Positions 9,396 to 17,414 of a stretch of 64,000 bases of DNA are shown one piece after another (positions within the stretch are counted from its first letter, which is position 1; the number at the start of each line of letters is the position of its first letter). This DNA comes from Sphingobium sp. Lineage in GTDB: Bacteria > Pseudomonadota > Alphaproteobacteria > Sphingomonadales > Sphingomonadaceae. The translations under genes were made by a program, and so were the position numbers. The DNA is taken from positions 1 through 64,000 of the forward strand of contig JALCRK010000011.1 in the NCBI GenBank assembly GCA_022652485.1, written 5' to 3'. The notes below the pieces were generated by a model. It saw only the letters and a list, made by a program, of their open reading frames with translations, was not told where the DNA came from and did not search any database.

Positions 9396-11350
9396 GGCTG
9401 CAGGTCGGCAAGCCCGAGGCGTTGCCGTTCCGCCGACGACAGCTGTGTGGCGATCATGGTCGCGAAAACGAACCGCGCGCCTTGGGCATTAAAGTGCTGA
9501 CGATCATAATAAGCGGGATCACCGCCTGCCGTCAGGGCACATGACCAGCCGGAGCACATCGCCTTGCGCGGGGAAAGGTAGGTCGCGAATTCCGGCGCTA
9601 TCTGACCCAGCTGCGCATCGCTCTTCCATAAAAAGCGGCTCATGTACCCGGCAGGCAGATCGGGATTTCCCCGGATGCGCGCTGCCGCCATCAATTTGGG
9701 AACGCGCACGCTATACTCCGGGGTGGGACCGATGAGCAGGATCGGCGCGCCCAGCCCTTTGAGTTGCTGCCCGAGCGCGCGCACCCGCTCGGGCTTCATG
9801 CGCTTGACCTGCCAGCTCACGATAACGAGATCCGGTCTGTCGTGGCGGGCTGTCGCCAGCGCTTTGCGAAACAGCCGTCCGCACGGGGTGGTGGCTGCCG
9901 ACGGCGCGAGGGCATCGTCGGGCGCACATGCCGCGTATGTCGCCTCCATGACGCTCGTGTCGGCGAGTTTGTCCAGGGCAGGCCGGAACATATTGGCATG
10001 GCTGTCACCCAACAGCAGGACACGGCGCTTTTCCCGGGGTGGCGCCAGGCAGTCCGCCGGGAAATCCTCCAGAGCATCGCGTTCCGTCAGGATGCAATGG
10101 CGCGCCGGATTGGCATCGCTGCCCCCTGCATAGCTGGCGATGCGCACGGTTTCAGGATCGAAGCGGCTGGGCAAACCCTTGCCGATGATTATTCCTGCAC
10201 AGAGGCAGAGCACTAGTGCGGCACCCGCTCCCGTTATTCGAAAGAGGCGGGAAGCGGGCATATCTGCCGGCCTTCTGAACGGCTGCTCCACGAAACGCCA
10301 GCTCAGCCATGCCGTCAAAATGGCAAACAACAGCACCAGCATCCGTCCCAGATTGGAGAGCTGATCGACCAGCCCTATCTCGCGTGCAAACACGATTGCC
10401 GGCCAGTGCCACAGATAAAGGGAATAGGAGATCAGGCCAATGAACGTCATTGGCTTGCAAGACAATATTCGTGCGGTTGTGCTCTTTCCGTGCTGCCCTG
10501 TCCATATCACCAAAGCCGTTCCGAGGACGGGCGGTACAGCAGCAAGCCCCGGCCATCCTAACGCGGGATCGAGCAGGAGGAGGCTCCCGGCAATCAGCAT
10601 CGCACCCAGTCCGGCAACCAGCTCCCTTAAGCCGCGCACGGACATCATGCTGCCCGGCAGCCGGTTAAGGACTACACCAGCCACCAGTTCCCAGGCCCGG
10701 CCCTGCGGGAGGTAGAAGGCATCGACCGGAGCATGGGTGACCTGGGCCACGTTGAGCGTCAATGAGGCCACCAATGCAATCAACAAGGTTGGCATGAGCG
10801 CAGGCCGCGCATATTTCGACAGTAGGGCCAGAAGGATCGGCGCAAGGATATAGAATTGTTCTTCCACCCCGAGCGACCAGGTGTGGAGAAGGGGCATATC
10901 CGCGGCGGCCTCGTTGAAGTAGTCCACCGTTTGCCAGAAGTAGAGGTTCGAGGCTGACAGGAGAGCCGCGACGCCAGACACTCCGGTGGCTTCGAAGTCA
11001 GATGGCATCAACGTCATGCAACTGGCTATCAGAACGCCGATGATGCAAACGATCAGGGCCGGTACAATTCGACGCAGGCGGCGCTCGTAGAAACGTAGAA
11101 ATGAAAAATTCTGCGCATCGCTTTCGCGCAGAATGATCCCGCCGATCAGATAGCCGGATATGACGAAAAAGATGTCGACACCCAGGCCTCCGGACGGAAG
11201 CAGGGCCGGGTTGAGATGATAAGCGAACACGCTCAGCACAGCGACAGCGCGGAGGCCGTCGATATCCTGGCGATAATTTATGCCCCCCTGGTGTCGCTGC
11301 TCCACACTTGCTCCCCACGCTCTCCCGGCCAGCCTCTCATGGCGCGGCAA
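9392..11350 (-). CDS. OafA-type membrane acyltransferase with C-terminal SGNH domain
   Basis: Predicted inner-membrane enzyme that acetylates a surface glycan. The 652-residue protein has an acyltransferase-3 domain (about residues 25-370) beginning with YRQDIDGLRAVAVLSV and the family motif FFVISGYL, with about ten membrane segments. A periplasmic SGNH hydrolase domain follows (about 410-640) with the nucleophile block LLLGDSHANM and the C-terminal DRQH catalytic pair. A GTG about 16 codons in has a better ribosome site (GGGGAG), so the true start may be there. Known OafA-SGNH proteins modify O-antigen; the substrate here is unknown. It is followed upstream by the chemoreceptor on the same strand. 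Confidence 0.85.
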   Translation of the reverse strand: MPRHERLAGRAWGASVEQRHQGGINYRQDIDGLRAVAVLSVFAYHLNPALLPSGGLGVDIFFVISGYLIGGIILRESDAQNFSFLRFYERRLRRIVPALIVCIIGVLIASCMTLMPSDFEATGVSGVAALLSASNLYFWQTVDYFNEAAADMPLLHTWSLGVEEQFYILAPILLALLSKYARPALMPTLLIALVASLTLNVAQVTHAPVDAFYLPQGRAWELVAGVVLNRLPGSMMSVRGLRELVAGLGAMLIAGSLLLLDPALGWPGLAAVPPVLGTALVIWTGQHGKSTTARILSCKPMTFIGLISYSLYLWHWPAIVFAREIGLVDQLSNLGRMLVLLFAILTAWLSWRFVEQPFRRPADMPASRLFRITGAGAALVLCLCAGIIIGKGLPSRFDPETVRIASYAGGSDANPARHCILTERDALEDFPADCLAPPREKRRVLLLGDSHANMFRPALDKLADTSVMEATYAACAPDDALAPSAATTPCGRLFRKALATARHDRPDLVIVSWQVKRMKPERVRALGQQLKGLGAPILLIGPTPEYSVRVPKLMAAARIRGNPDLPAGYMSRFLWKSDAQLGQIAPEFATYLSPRKAMCSGWSCALTAGGDPAYYDRQHFNAQGARFVFATMIATQLSSAERQRLGLADLQP

Positions 11351-11377
11351 ATGGCGATACGCAATTTTCTTCTGATG

Positions 11378-13243
11378 CTAGATAACGATAGCCCCGGCAG
11401 GCTGGCGCAGCTCGTCCGTCAGTGAGGCGACCTTGAGCTTGAGCGCGTTGACGTTCGAGGCAACCTCATCGGCTATGTGGGAGACAGTATTGACGTTTTT
11501 CAGGCCGTTGTCGGCGGCTTCGCCCGCAACGCCCGCGATTTGCTCGAGCTGTGAAGACAATGCCACGAGCTGGTCGACGCTGCGATCCACCTGGCCGAGT
11601 GAGAGCGACTGGCCAGCCACAACATTCTCGATCGTTTCGGAGGCGGTCGAGGCGGGGCTCAACGCACCGATCAGATCGTTGATCGCTTCAATGGACCGCC
11701 GCTTTGTTTCGGCAATCTCCGCAAGCTGCTGGCTCACTTCCTGGGTGAGGCCGGCGGTATGCGCCGCCAGGGCTTTCACTTCGCCTGCCACCACAGCAAA
11801 GCCGCGTCCGCTCTCTCCCGCTCGTGCGGCCTCGATGGTGGCATTGAGGGCGAGCAGATTGGTTTGGGACGTAATTTCGCCAATCATCTCGGCAATGCTC
11901 CGAATGCGTCCGATGGCTTCGCCGACATCGCCGATCCGGTCCGCCACGACGCCCGCCTTTTCGATCGCAGCTTCGAGCGACTGGTCGGTTACGTGGGTAT
12001 GCGCCTGAACGGAAGAGCAGGATTCGGACAGGTCGCTTGTCGCGCGGATCACATCTTGCAGCCTCTGCTTCGCCGCAGTGCTCGCGGTTTGCACGTCGAC
12101 TGCGGAAGCGTGGGTCGACTCGGCCGACAGCCGCAGGTCGCCGGATTTCAGGCCCAGTTCGGAAACCATGTCATAGAGGGAACCGACGAACGCCATCACC
12201 TCCCCGTCAATGCGATCGGCAATGTCTTTCATGACCGCGTCCCTCGCTGCCTCCATTCGCATGTGCGCCTGCGCGGATTCGGCCAGAAGCTTGGCGTTTT
12301 CGGCTTTCACCCGCTCGATAGCTACGGTCAGTTCGTCCTGTTTGGTGCGTTCGGCCGCCATCAGCGCTCTCTGGGCGACCATTTTGTCGTGGGTCTGCTG
12401 CTCCTGGATCAATGAGATGCGGCTTACGCGCAGCACCATCAGGATGCCCATGATGAAGCACACGACAAAGGCGAAGGAGAAAGGGAGAACGACGATGCGC
12501 AAGCGGCTGCCCGGCCGAGCGGACTCCCACTGAACCGATCCAATCACTTTGCCATCCGACAAGTGCAGGGGCAGGCCGCCGTCCTTGCTGCCCGCCACGA
12601 AGTGCAGGTTGGTCAGGCTGTAATTGGTTCCCAAACGCTGTAGCAGGGGCTGATCGATATTTTCGACAAACAGAATATAACTATCCCGTTGACCGGTCGG
12701 CAGGCGCACTTGGCGATCGCTGGGCACGATTGCCGCCATACCCATGAAAACAGGATTTCCCTGTACGGTGGCGATCTCGACCGCCCGTTTGTCCTTGCCG
12801 ATGGGGCCCGCCCGCAACGCGCTTAGCATCTTTGCATAGCTCGCGCCGAGAATGCTCTCCGGCTTCAGGGCCACAGGCTTGTCACGATAGCTGCTATAAA
12901 TCACCCGGTCGTCGGGGCCGATCACAAAGCTGTATTCATAGCCTTGGATGGCATACAAATAGGGTCCCAGATTGGTGTTGGCCCACTGGATGTTGCGGCG
13001 GCGCACCATGTTCTCGACCGCGTCGTTCCATATGCCATAGTCTCCCAGGTTGCGGGTGAGGAACTCGATACGGGAATGTAGCGCCGCATTGGCGAGGTTG
13101 CGCTCCTGCTCCATCTGCAGATCGTCCTGCGCGTAGGTCATCCAGATCAGCATCGATAGCCCGATGGCGAGGAAGGCCGAAACGACAGCAATCATCGGCA
13201 AGCCGAATTTGCGCAGGAAGGTGGATGGTCTGGTCCAGGGCAT
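11378..13243 (-). CDS. CHASE4-domain methyl-accepting chemotaxis protein (orphan)
   Basis: Predicted transmembrane chemoreceptor of 621 residues. A membrane segment near residues 15-37 is followed by a periplasmic CHASE4 sensor (NLGDYGIWNDAVENM), a second membrane segment near 262-285, a long coiled coil, and the signalling domain with the tip motif EITSQTNLLALNATIEAARAG-type hairpin and GRGFAVVAGEVKALA. I see no clear HAMP domain after the second membrane segment and no C-terminal CheR-docking pentapeptide. No che or flagellar gene is in the window, so output may go to a remote chemosensory array. The start MPWTRP was preferred; an in-frame ATG at 13318 would add 25 residues. Confidence 0.87.
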   Translation of the reverse strand: MPWTRPSTFLRKFGLPMIAVVSAFLAIGLSMLIWMTYAQDDLQMEQERNLANAALHSRIEFLTRNLGDYGIWNDAVENMVRRRNIQWANTNLGPYLYAIQGYEYSFVIGPDDRVIYSSYRDKPVALKPESILGASYAKMLSALRAGPIGKDKRAVEIATVQGNPVFMGMAAIVPSDRQVRLPTGQRDSYILFVENIDQPLLQRLGTNYSLTNLHFVAGSKDGGLPLHLSDGKVIGSVQWESARPGSRLRIVVLPFSFAFVVCFIMGILMVLRVSRISLIQEQQTHDKMVAQRALMAAERTKQDELTVAIERVKAENAKLLAESAQAHMRMEAARDAVMKDIADRIDGEVMAFVGSLYDMVSELGLKSGDLRLSAESTHASAVDVQTASTAAKQRLQDVIRATSDLSESCSSVQAHTHVTDQSLEAAIEKAGVVADRIGDVGEAIGRIRSIAEMIGEITSQTNLLALNATIEAARAGESGRGFAVVAGEVKALAAHTAGLTQEVSQQLAEIAETKRRSIEAINDLIGALSPASTASETIENVVAGQSLSLGQVDRSVDQLVALSSQLEQIAGVAGEAADNGLKNVNTVSHIADEVASNVNALKLKVASLTDELRQPAGAIVI

Positions 13244-13374
13244 TGCGGCGCTTCGTCTTGGTTTGCGATGGATTAATATTAATACAGCTATCGATAAAGT
13301 ATTGAAAAAGCGTAACATGGATCATAGCGGAAGTGACAGGCTTGGGGAGATGAGCAATTCCGGCTTGACCTTGG

Positions 13375-13402
13375 CTTTTGCGAGCATATTTCGGCAATCA
13401 GG
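13375..13402 (+). promoter_or_regulatory. Probable sigma-70 promoter for the MlaA-like gene
   Basis: TTGACC at 13375-13380, a 16-bp spacer and TATTTC at 13397-13402 form a housekeeping-type promoter 55 bp before the GTG start. The assignment is by pattern only. The rest of the 13244-13457 spacer is AT-rich, with a perfect ATTAATATTAAT palindrome at 13272-13283 near the chemoreceptor start. Confidence 0.4.
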
Positions 13403-13457
13403 GGCGCGTGGGGCCATAGGGTCCGGTTAGACGCAGATGCGTTATGAAAGGTGAAAT

Positions 13458-14540
13458 GTGAGCGCTCCGATATTATCGATTGCTTTGCTGGCGGGAATGG
13501 CTGGAGCAGATCCTGTTTCGCAAAATGCCGTGGAGGCGCCGGGGATTGCGGATGCTATGTCGCAGCCGCAATCCGCCGAGCAGCCTGCCCCAACCGCACC
13601 GCCTTCAGTGCAGCCGCCCCAAATCGTATCGCCAGCCGTGCCTCCTGCCAAAGCCCCGGGCGCTGCCCAAGGGAGTGGCGCAGACTCTAACGTTATCGTG
13701 GTCACCGGCGATCAAAGCACGCGGAAGCAGGACCCGGCCCAGGCTATCAATCAGGTGAGCTATGAGGCCGTGCAGGCGCTCGATAAGGCGATCGTCGGCC
13801 CTGTCGCTCGCACCTATAAGAAGGAAACGCCCAAGCCAGTTCGTTCCGCGATCCGAAACGTCATCAATAACCTGGACGAACCGATAGTTTTTGTGAACTT
13901 CCTGCTTCAGCTTAAGCCGGGAAAGGCGCTAAGGACGGTTGGCCGCTTCGCGGTCAATTCCACGGTCGGTATTGCTGGCATCATGGACGTGGCGAAGAAG
14001 AAGCCATTCCATATGCCGCGTCTTTCCAATGGTCTTGCGGATACTCTGGGCTATTACGGAGTTGGACCGGGCCCGTATCTGTTCCTGCCGCTGATCGGTT
14101 CGACCACCGTACGCGACGTGTTTGGCCGTATGCTGGATTTGAGTCTTGTGCCCGCGGCGGCAGGCAGCCCATTTAACACTCCTTACTACGCGTTGCCCAA
14201 GGGCGGCCTGAGCGCGCTGGATGAGCGTGCCAACAACGACGAGGAGTTCCGGCAAATCCGGGAAAGCGGCAACCCCTATGCCGCGCAGCGCACATGGTAT
14301 CTCAACCGGCGCAAGGCCGAAATTCTCGCGCTGCACAGCCAGGAGTATCGGGACAAGGTAGCGGCGGAAGAGAAAGCGAAAGCGGAAGCCAAGGAAAAGG
14401 CGCGGATCGAGCGTGAAGCCGCCGAGAAGGCTACCGCAGGCGCAACCGCTCCTTCCACCGCGCCTCTCTCGGCTTCATCTCCTGCCGATGCGCCGCCGCC
14501 TGTACTGCCCGCTGCGCCGGGTGCCGTTCCGCCACAATGA
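13458..14540 (+). CDS. mlaA: MlaA/VacJ family protein with extended tails
   Basis: MlaA removes misplaced phospholipid from the outer leaflet of the outer membrane. The 360-residue protein starts at GTG, with AAAGGTG upstream. The central domain (about residues 95-265) has family blocks PVRSAIRNVINNLDEP, NSTVGIAGIMDVA and GPYLFLPLIGSTTVRD. The N-terminus has a short hydrophobic stretch but no lipobox cysteine, unlike E. coli MlaA. A Pro/Ala-rich linker follows and contains NVIVVTG, which resembles a sphingomonad TonB box. The C-terminus is a charged helix (EEKAKAEAKEKARIEREA) and a Pro/Ala tail. No mla transporter genes are nearby. Confidence 0.88.
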   Translation: MSAPILSIALLAGMAGADPVSQNAVEAPGIADAMSQPQSAEQPAPTAPPSVQPPQIVSPAVPPAKAPGAAQGSGADSNVIVVTGDQSTRKQDPAQAINQVSYEAVQALDKAIVGPVARTYKKETPKPVRSAIRNVINNLDEPIVFVNFLLQLKPGKALRTVGRFAVNSTVGIAGIMDVAKKKPFHMPRLSNGLADTLGYYGVGPGPYLFLPLIGSTTVRDVFGRMLDLSLVPAAAGSPFNTPYYALPKGGLSALDERANNDEEFRQIRESGNPYAAQRTWYLNRRKAEILALHSQEYRDKVAAEEKAKAEAKEKARIEREAAEKATAGATAPSTAPLSASSPADAPPPVLPAAPGAVPPQ

Positions 14541-14563
14541 AGGGTTATTCGGAGGCAATCCCT

Positions 14564-14615
14564 TAGCGCGATTTCCGATCAAATGGCGTCATTTTACGAT
14601 TCAGAAGCCGCTCTA
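14564..14615. repeat. Palindromic intergenic element, GCGATTTC/GATCAAATG family, copy 1
   Basis: TAGCGCGATTTC at one end and GCCGCTCTA at the other enclose a core AAATG-GCGT-CATTT palindrome. It lies between convergent mlaA and lepA and could end transcription of both. Related copies are at 23601-23649 and 49311-49360. Confidence 0.7.
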
Positions 14616-14623
14616 ACGGCTGG

Positions 14624-16429
14624 TCAATTCTCGTCACCCATCCGCAATGCGGCGATGAAGGCTTCCTGCGGAATCTGAACTGAGCCATATTCCCGCATCC
14701 GCTTCTTGCCTTCCTTCTGCTTTTCCAGCAGCTTTTTCTTCCGGGTGATGTCGCCGCCGTAGCATTTGGCGGTAACGTCCTTGCGCAGCGCCGCAATCGT
14801 CTCGCGCGCGATCACCTTGCCACCGATGGCCGCCTGGATCGGAATCTTGAACAGGTGGCGGGGGATCAAATCCTTCAACCGCTCGCACATGTGCCGCCCC
14901 CGGCTTTCCGCCGCGCCGCGGTGGACGATCATGGAGAGTGCATCGACCGGTTCATTGTTGACGAGGATCTGCATCTTGACGAGGTCGCCCTCGCGGGTGC
15001 CGATCTGGTGATAGTCGAAGCTCGCATAGCCCCGGCTGATCGACTTGAGGCGATCATAGAAGTCGAACACTACCTCGTTCAGGGGCAGTTCGTAGGTGAT
15101 CTGCGCGCGCCCGCCGACATAGGTGAGGTTCTTCTGGATGCCGCGCCGGTCCTGACAGAGTTTGAGCAGTGAACCGAGATATTCGTCCGGCACGTAGATG
15201 GTCGCCTCGATCCACGGCTCCTCGATGAAGTCGATATGGGTCGGGTCCGGCATGTCGGCAGGGTTGTGGAGCTGAAGCACCTCACCCTTCTGCATGTGAA
15301 TGTCATAGACGACGGATGGCGCGGTCGTGATAAGGTCGAGATCATATTCGCGGGAGAGGCGCTCCTGAATGATCTCAAGGTGAAGGAGGCCAAGAAAACC
15401 GCAGCGGAAGCCGAACCCCAGCGCTGCGGAGGTTTCCATCTCGAAGGAAAAAGACGCGTCGTTCAGGCGAAGTTTCTGAATGGAGTCACGCAGTTTCTCG
15501 AAATCATTGGCATCGACCGGGAACAGCCCGCAGAACACCACCGGCTGCACTTCCTTGAACCCGGGCAGTGGCTTCTCCGCCCCGTTCTTGACCGTCGTGA
15601 TGGTGTCGCCGACCCTCGTCTGGCTGATGTCCTTGATCTGCGCGGTGATGAAGCCGATTTCGCCCGCCGCGATTTCGGGCAACTGCTCGATCTTGGGCCG
15701 CATACATCCGACCCGGTCGACCAGATGCTCTGTGCCGCCGATCATGAACTTGATCTGCTGACCTTTCTTGAGCACCCCGTTCACCACGCGCACAAGGATG
15801 ACAACGCCGAGATAGGGATCGTACCAGCTGTCGACCAGCATGGCTTCGAGCGGTGCTTCGCGGTCGCCCTTGGGTGCGGGGATCTTGTCGACGATGGCTT
15901 CCAGGATGTCGTCTATCCCGATGCCGGACTTTGCCGACGCGAGCACCGCCTCCGATGCATCGAGACCGATGACTTCTTCAATCTCGGCGCGGACCTTCTC
16001 TGGTTCGGCTGCGGGAAGGTCGATCTTGTTGATCACCGGCACGATTTCATGATCGTGCTCGATCGACTGATAGACATTGGCGAGCGTCTGCGCTTCCACG
16101 CCTTGCGCCGCGTCGACTACCAGCAGCGCGCCTTCGCACGCCGCGAGGCTGCGGGAAACCTCATAGGCGAAGTCCACATGACCCGGCGTGTCCATGAGGT
16201 TCAGCTCATATGTCTCGCCGTTCTTGGCAGTGTAATCCAGCCGCACTGTCTGCGCCTTGATGGTGATGCCGCGCTCCTTCTCGATATCCATGTTATCGAG
16301 CACCTGAGCGGTCATCTCGCGTTCGGAGAGGCCTCCGCAGCGCTGGATCAGCCGATCCGCCAGCGTGGATTTGCCGTGGTCGATATGCGCGATGATCGAG
16401 AAATTGCGAATATGAGAGAGATTGGTCAT
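14624..16429 (-). CDS. lepA: Elongation factor 4 (LepA)
   Basis: Ribosome-associated GTPase, also called EF4, that affects translation initiation and elongation under stress. The 601-residue protein has the P-loop HIDHGKST at about residues 15-22, the switch [10 protein letters not shown], the NKIDLP guanine-specificity motif, the EF-G-like domains, and the LepA-specific C-terminal domain ending in a lysine-rich segment ([18 protein letters not shown]). Length matches E. coli LepA (599). The start [13 protein letters not shown] is the conserved family start. It is a single gene here; lepB is not adjacent. Confidence 0.98.
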   Translation of the reverse strand: MTNLSHIRNFSIIAHIDHGKSTLADRLIQRCGGLSEREMTAQVLDNMDIEKERGITIKAQTVRLDYTAKNGETYELNLMDTPGHVDFAYEVSRSLAACEGALLVVDAAQGVEAQTLANVYQSIEHDHEIVPVINKIDLPAAEPEKVRAEIEEVIGLDASEAVLASAKSGIGIDDILEAIVDKIPAPKGDREAPLEAMLVDSWYDPYLGVVILVRVVNGVLKKGQQIKFMIGGTEHLVDRVGCMRPKIEQLPEIAAGEIGFITAQIKDISQTRVGDTITTVKNGAEKPLPGFKEVQPVVFCGLFPVDANDFEKLRDSIQKLRLNDASFSFEMETSAALGFGFRCGFLGLLHLEIIQERLSREYDLDLITTAPSVVYDIHMQKGEVLQLHNPADMPDPTHIDFIEEPWIEATIYVPDEYLGSLLKLCQDRRGIQKNLTYVGGRAQITYELPLNEVVFDFYDRLKSISRGYASFDYHQIGTREGDLVKMQILVNNEPVDALSMIVHRGAAESRGRHMCERLKDLIPRHLFKIPIQAAIGGKVIARETIAALRKDVTAKCYGGDITRKKKLLEKQKEGKKRMREYGSVQIPQEAFIAALRMGDEN

Positions 16430-16582
16430 GGAGCGCGCGAATAGCAGGGGCCGGGCGTGCTGTCACGTCCCGCGCAGTCATGGTGAACGGACTTGAGATT
16501 CAGCCCTTCTGTGATAGAAAACCGCGCAGCAAAGGGTCCGCAGGGTAAGCACAATTGAAATTCGATTCTGTGAAAGGGGTGC

Positions 16583-17356
16583 ATGATGCGTAAGGCAAAG
16601 GCGCTGGTTGGCGCGCTTTCGATATTGGGACTGGTTTCCGCGCCGGCGATGGCGGCGGACAAGGGCTCTTCCGGCCATCAGGCGCAGGAGAAGAAGCAGA
16701 TGGAGATCCCCCACTGCACCAAGCGGCTGGGCACGGTCGCGATCGTCGAGCCGGATACCCAGTGGTGGCGCGAGCTGAGCCTCGGCAGCCCGGAAGCGAT
16801 CATCAAGATGTTCGTGCAGCAATCGGGCTGCTTCGGTCTCGTTAATCGGGGCCGATCCATGGCCAGCCGCAATATGGAACGCGCGATGGCGGATTCAGGT
16901 GAGCTTCAGGCCGGTTCGAACCTCGGCAAGGGGCAGGTGAAGGCGGCGGACTATTTCCTCCAGCCCGATATCGTGACGACGAATAACAACAGCGGCGGCA
17001 ATGCGTTTGGCGGCATGCTCGGTGGCATGCTGGGTGGGCGTCTCGGTGGCGCCCTCCTGGGTGGCATTTCCATTAAGAAGAAGGAAGCAAACGTCACGCT
17101 CTCGCTGGTCAATGCGCGCACCACAGAGGAAGAAGTGCTGAGTCAGGGCTATTTCCGCAAATCCGACCTCAGCTTTGGCGGTGGTGGCGGCCTTGGCTGG
17201 ATGGGTGGCCTCGCTGCAGCTGGTGGCGGTGGCTACCAGAATACGGACATCGGCCAGGTGATCGTGTTGGCCTATCTCGACGCCTATACTAAGCTGGTGA
17301 CCCAGCTTGGCGGCCTGCCGGACAACGCGGCGGCGGCGGCGCCCAAGGCGAAATAA
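16583..17356 (+). CDS. CsgG/HfaB-like secreted protein with glycine zipper
   Basis: Predicted envelope protein of 257 residues related to the CsgG/HfaB fold. It has a signal peptide ending in APAMAADKG and blocks typical of the family (LGTVAIVEPDTQWW, LVNRGRSMASRNMERAM, KAADYFLQPDIV). In the middle is a glycine zipper, GGMLGGMLGGRLGGALLGG, of the kind that packs helices in membranes, and later a run of glycines (SFGGGGGLGWMGG). It lacks an evident lipobox. No curli or holdfast gene is adjacent, so calling it a secretion channel would be unsafe. AAAGGGGTGC precedes tandem ATG codons at 16583 and 16586. A strong terminator follows. Confidence 0.7.
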   Translation: MMRKAKALVGALSILGLVSAPAMAADKGSSGHQAQEKKQMEIPHCTKRLGTVAIVEPDTQWWRELSLGSPEAIIKMFVQQSGCFGLVNRGRSMASRNMERAMADSGELQAGSNLGKGQVKAADYFLQPDIVTTNNNSGGNAFGGMLGGMLGGRLGGALLGGISIKKKEANVTLSLVNARTTEEEVLSQGYFRKSDLSFGGGGGLGWMGGLAAAGGGGYQNTDIGQVIVLAYLDAYTKLVTQLGGLPDNAAAAAPKAK

Positions 17357-17377
17357 TCCATTTCGCGAGCGAAAGAG

Positions 17378-17409
17378 AACGCCCGGCATAACTGCCGGGC
17401 GTTTTGCTT
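17378..17409 (+). terminator. Rho-independent terminator after the CsgG-like gene
   Basis: AACGCCCGGC and GCCGGGCGTT are perfectly complementary around a 6-nt loop, followed by TTGCTTTTT. It lies 22 bp after the stop codon and may also serve the convergent c-di-GMP gene. Confidence 0.9.
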
Positions 17410-17414
17410 TTTGC

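Noticed and set aside
13272..13283. ATTAATATTAAT as a strong operator for the chemoreceptor
   Set aside because: Twelve AT-only bases are weak evidence and fall inside a possible longer start of that gene.
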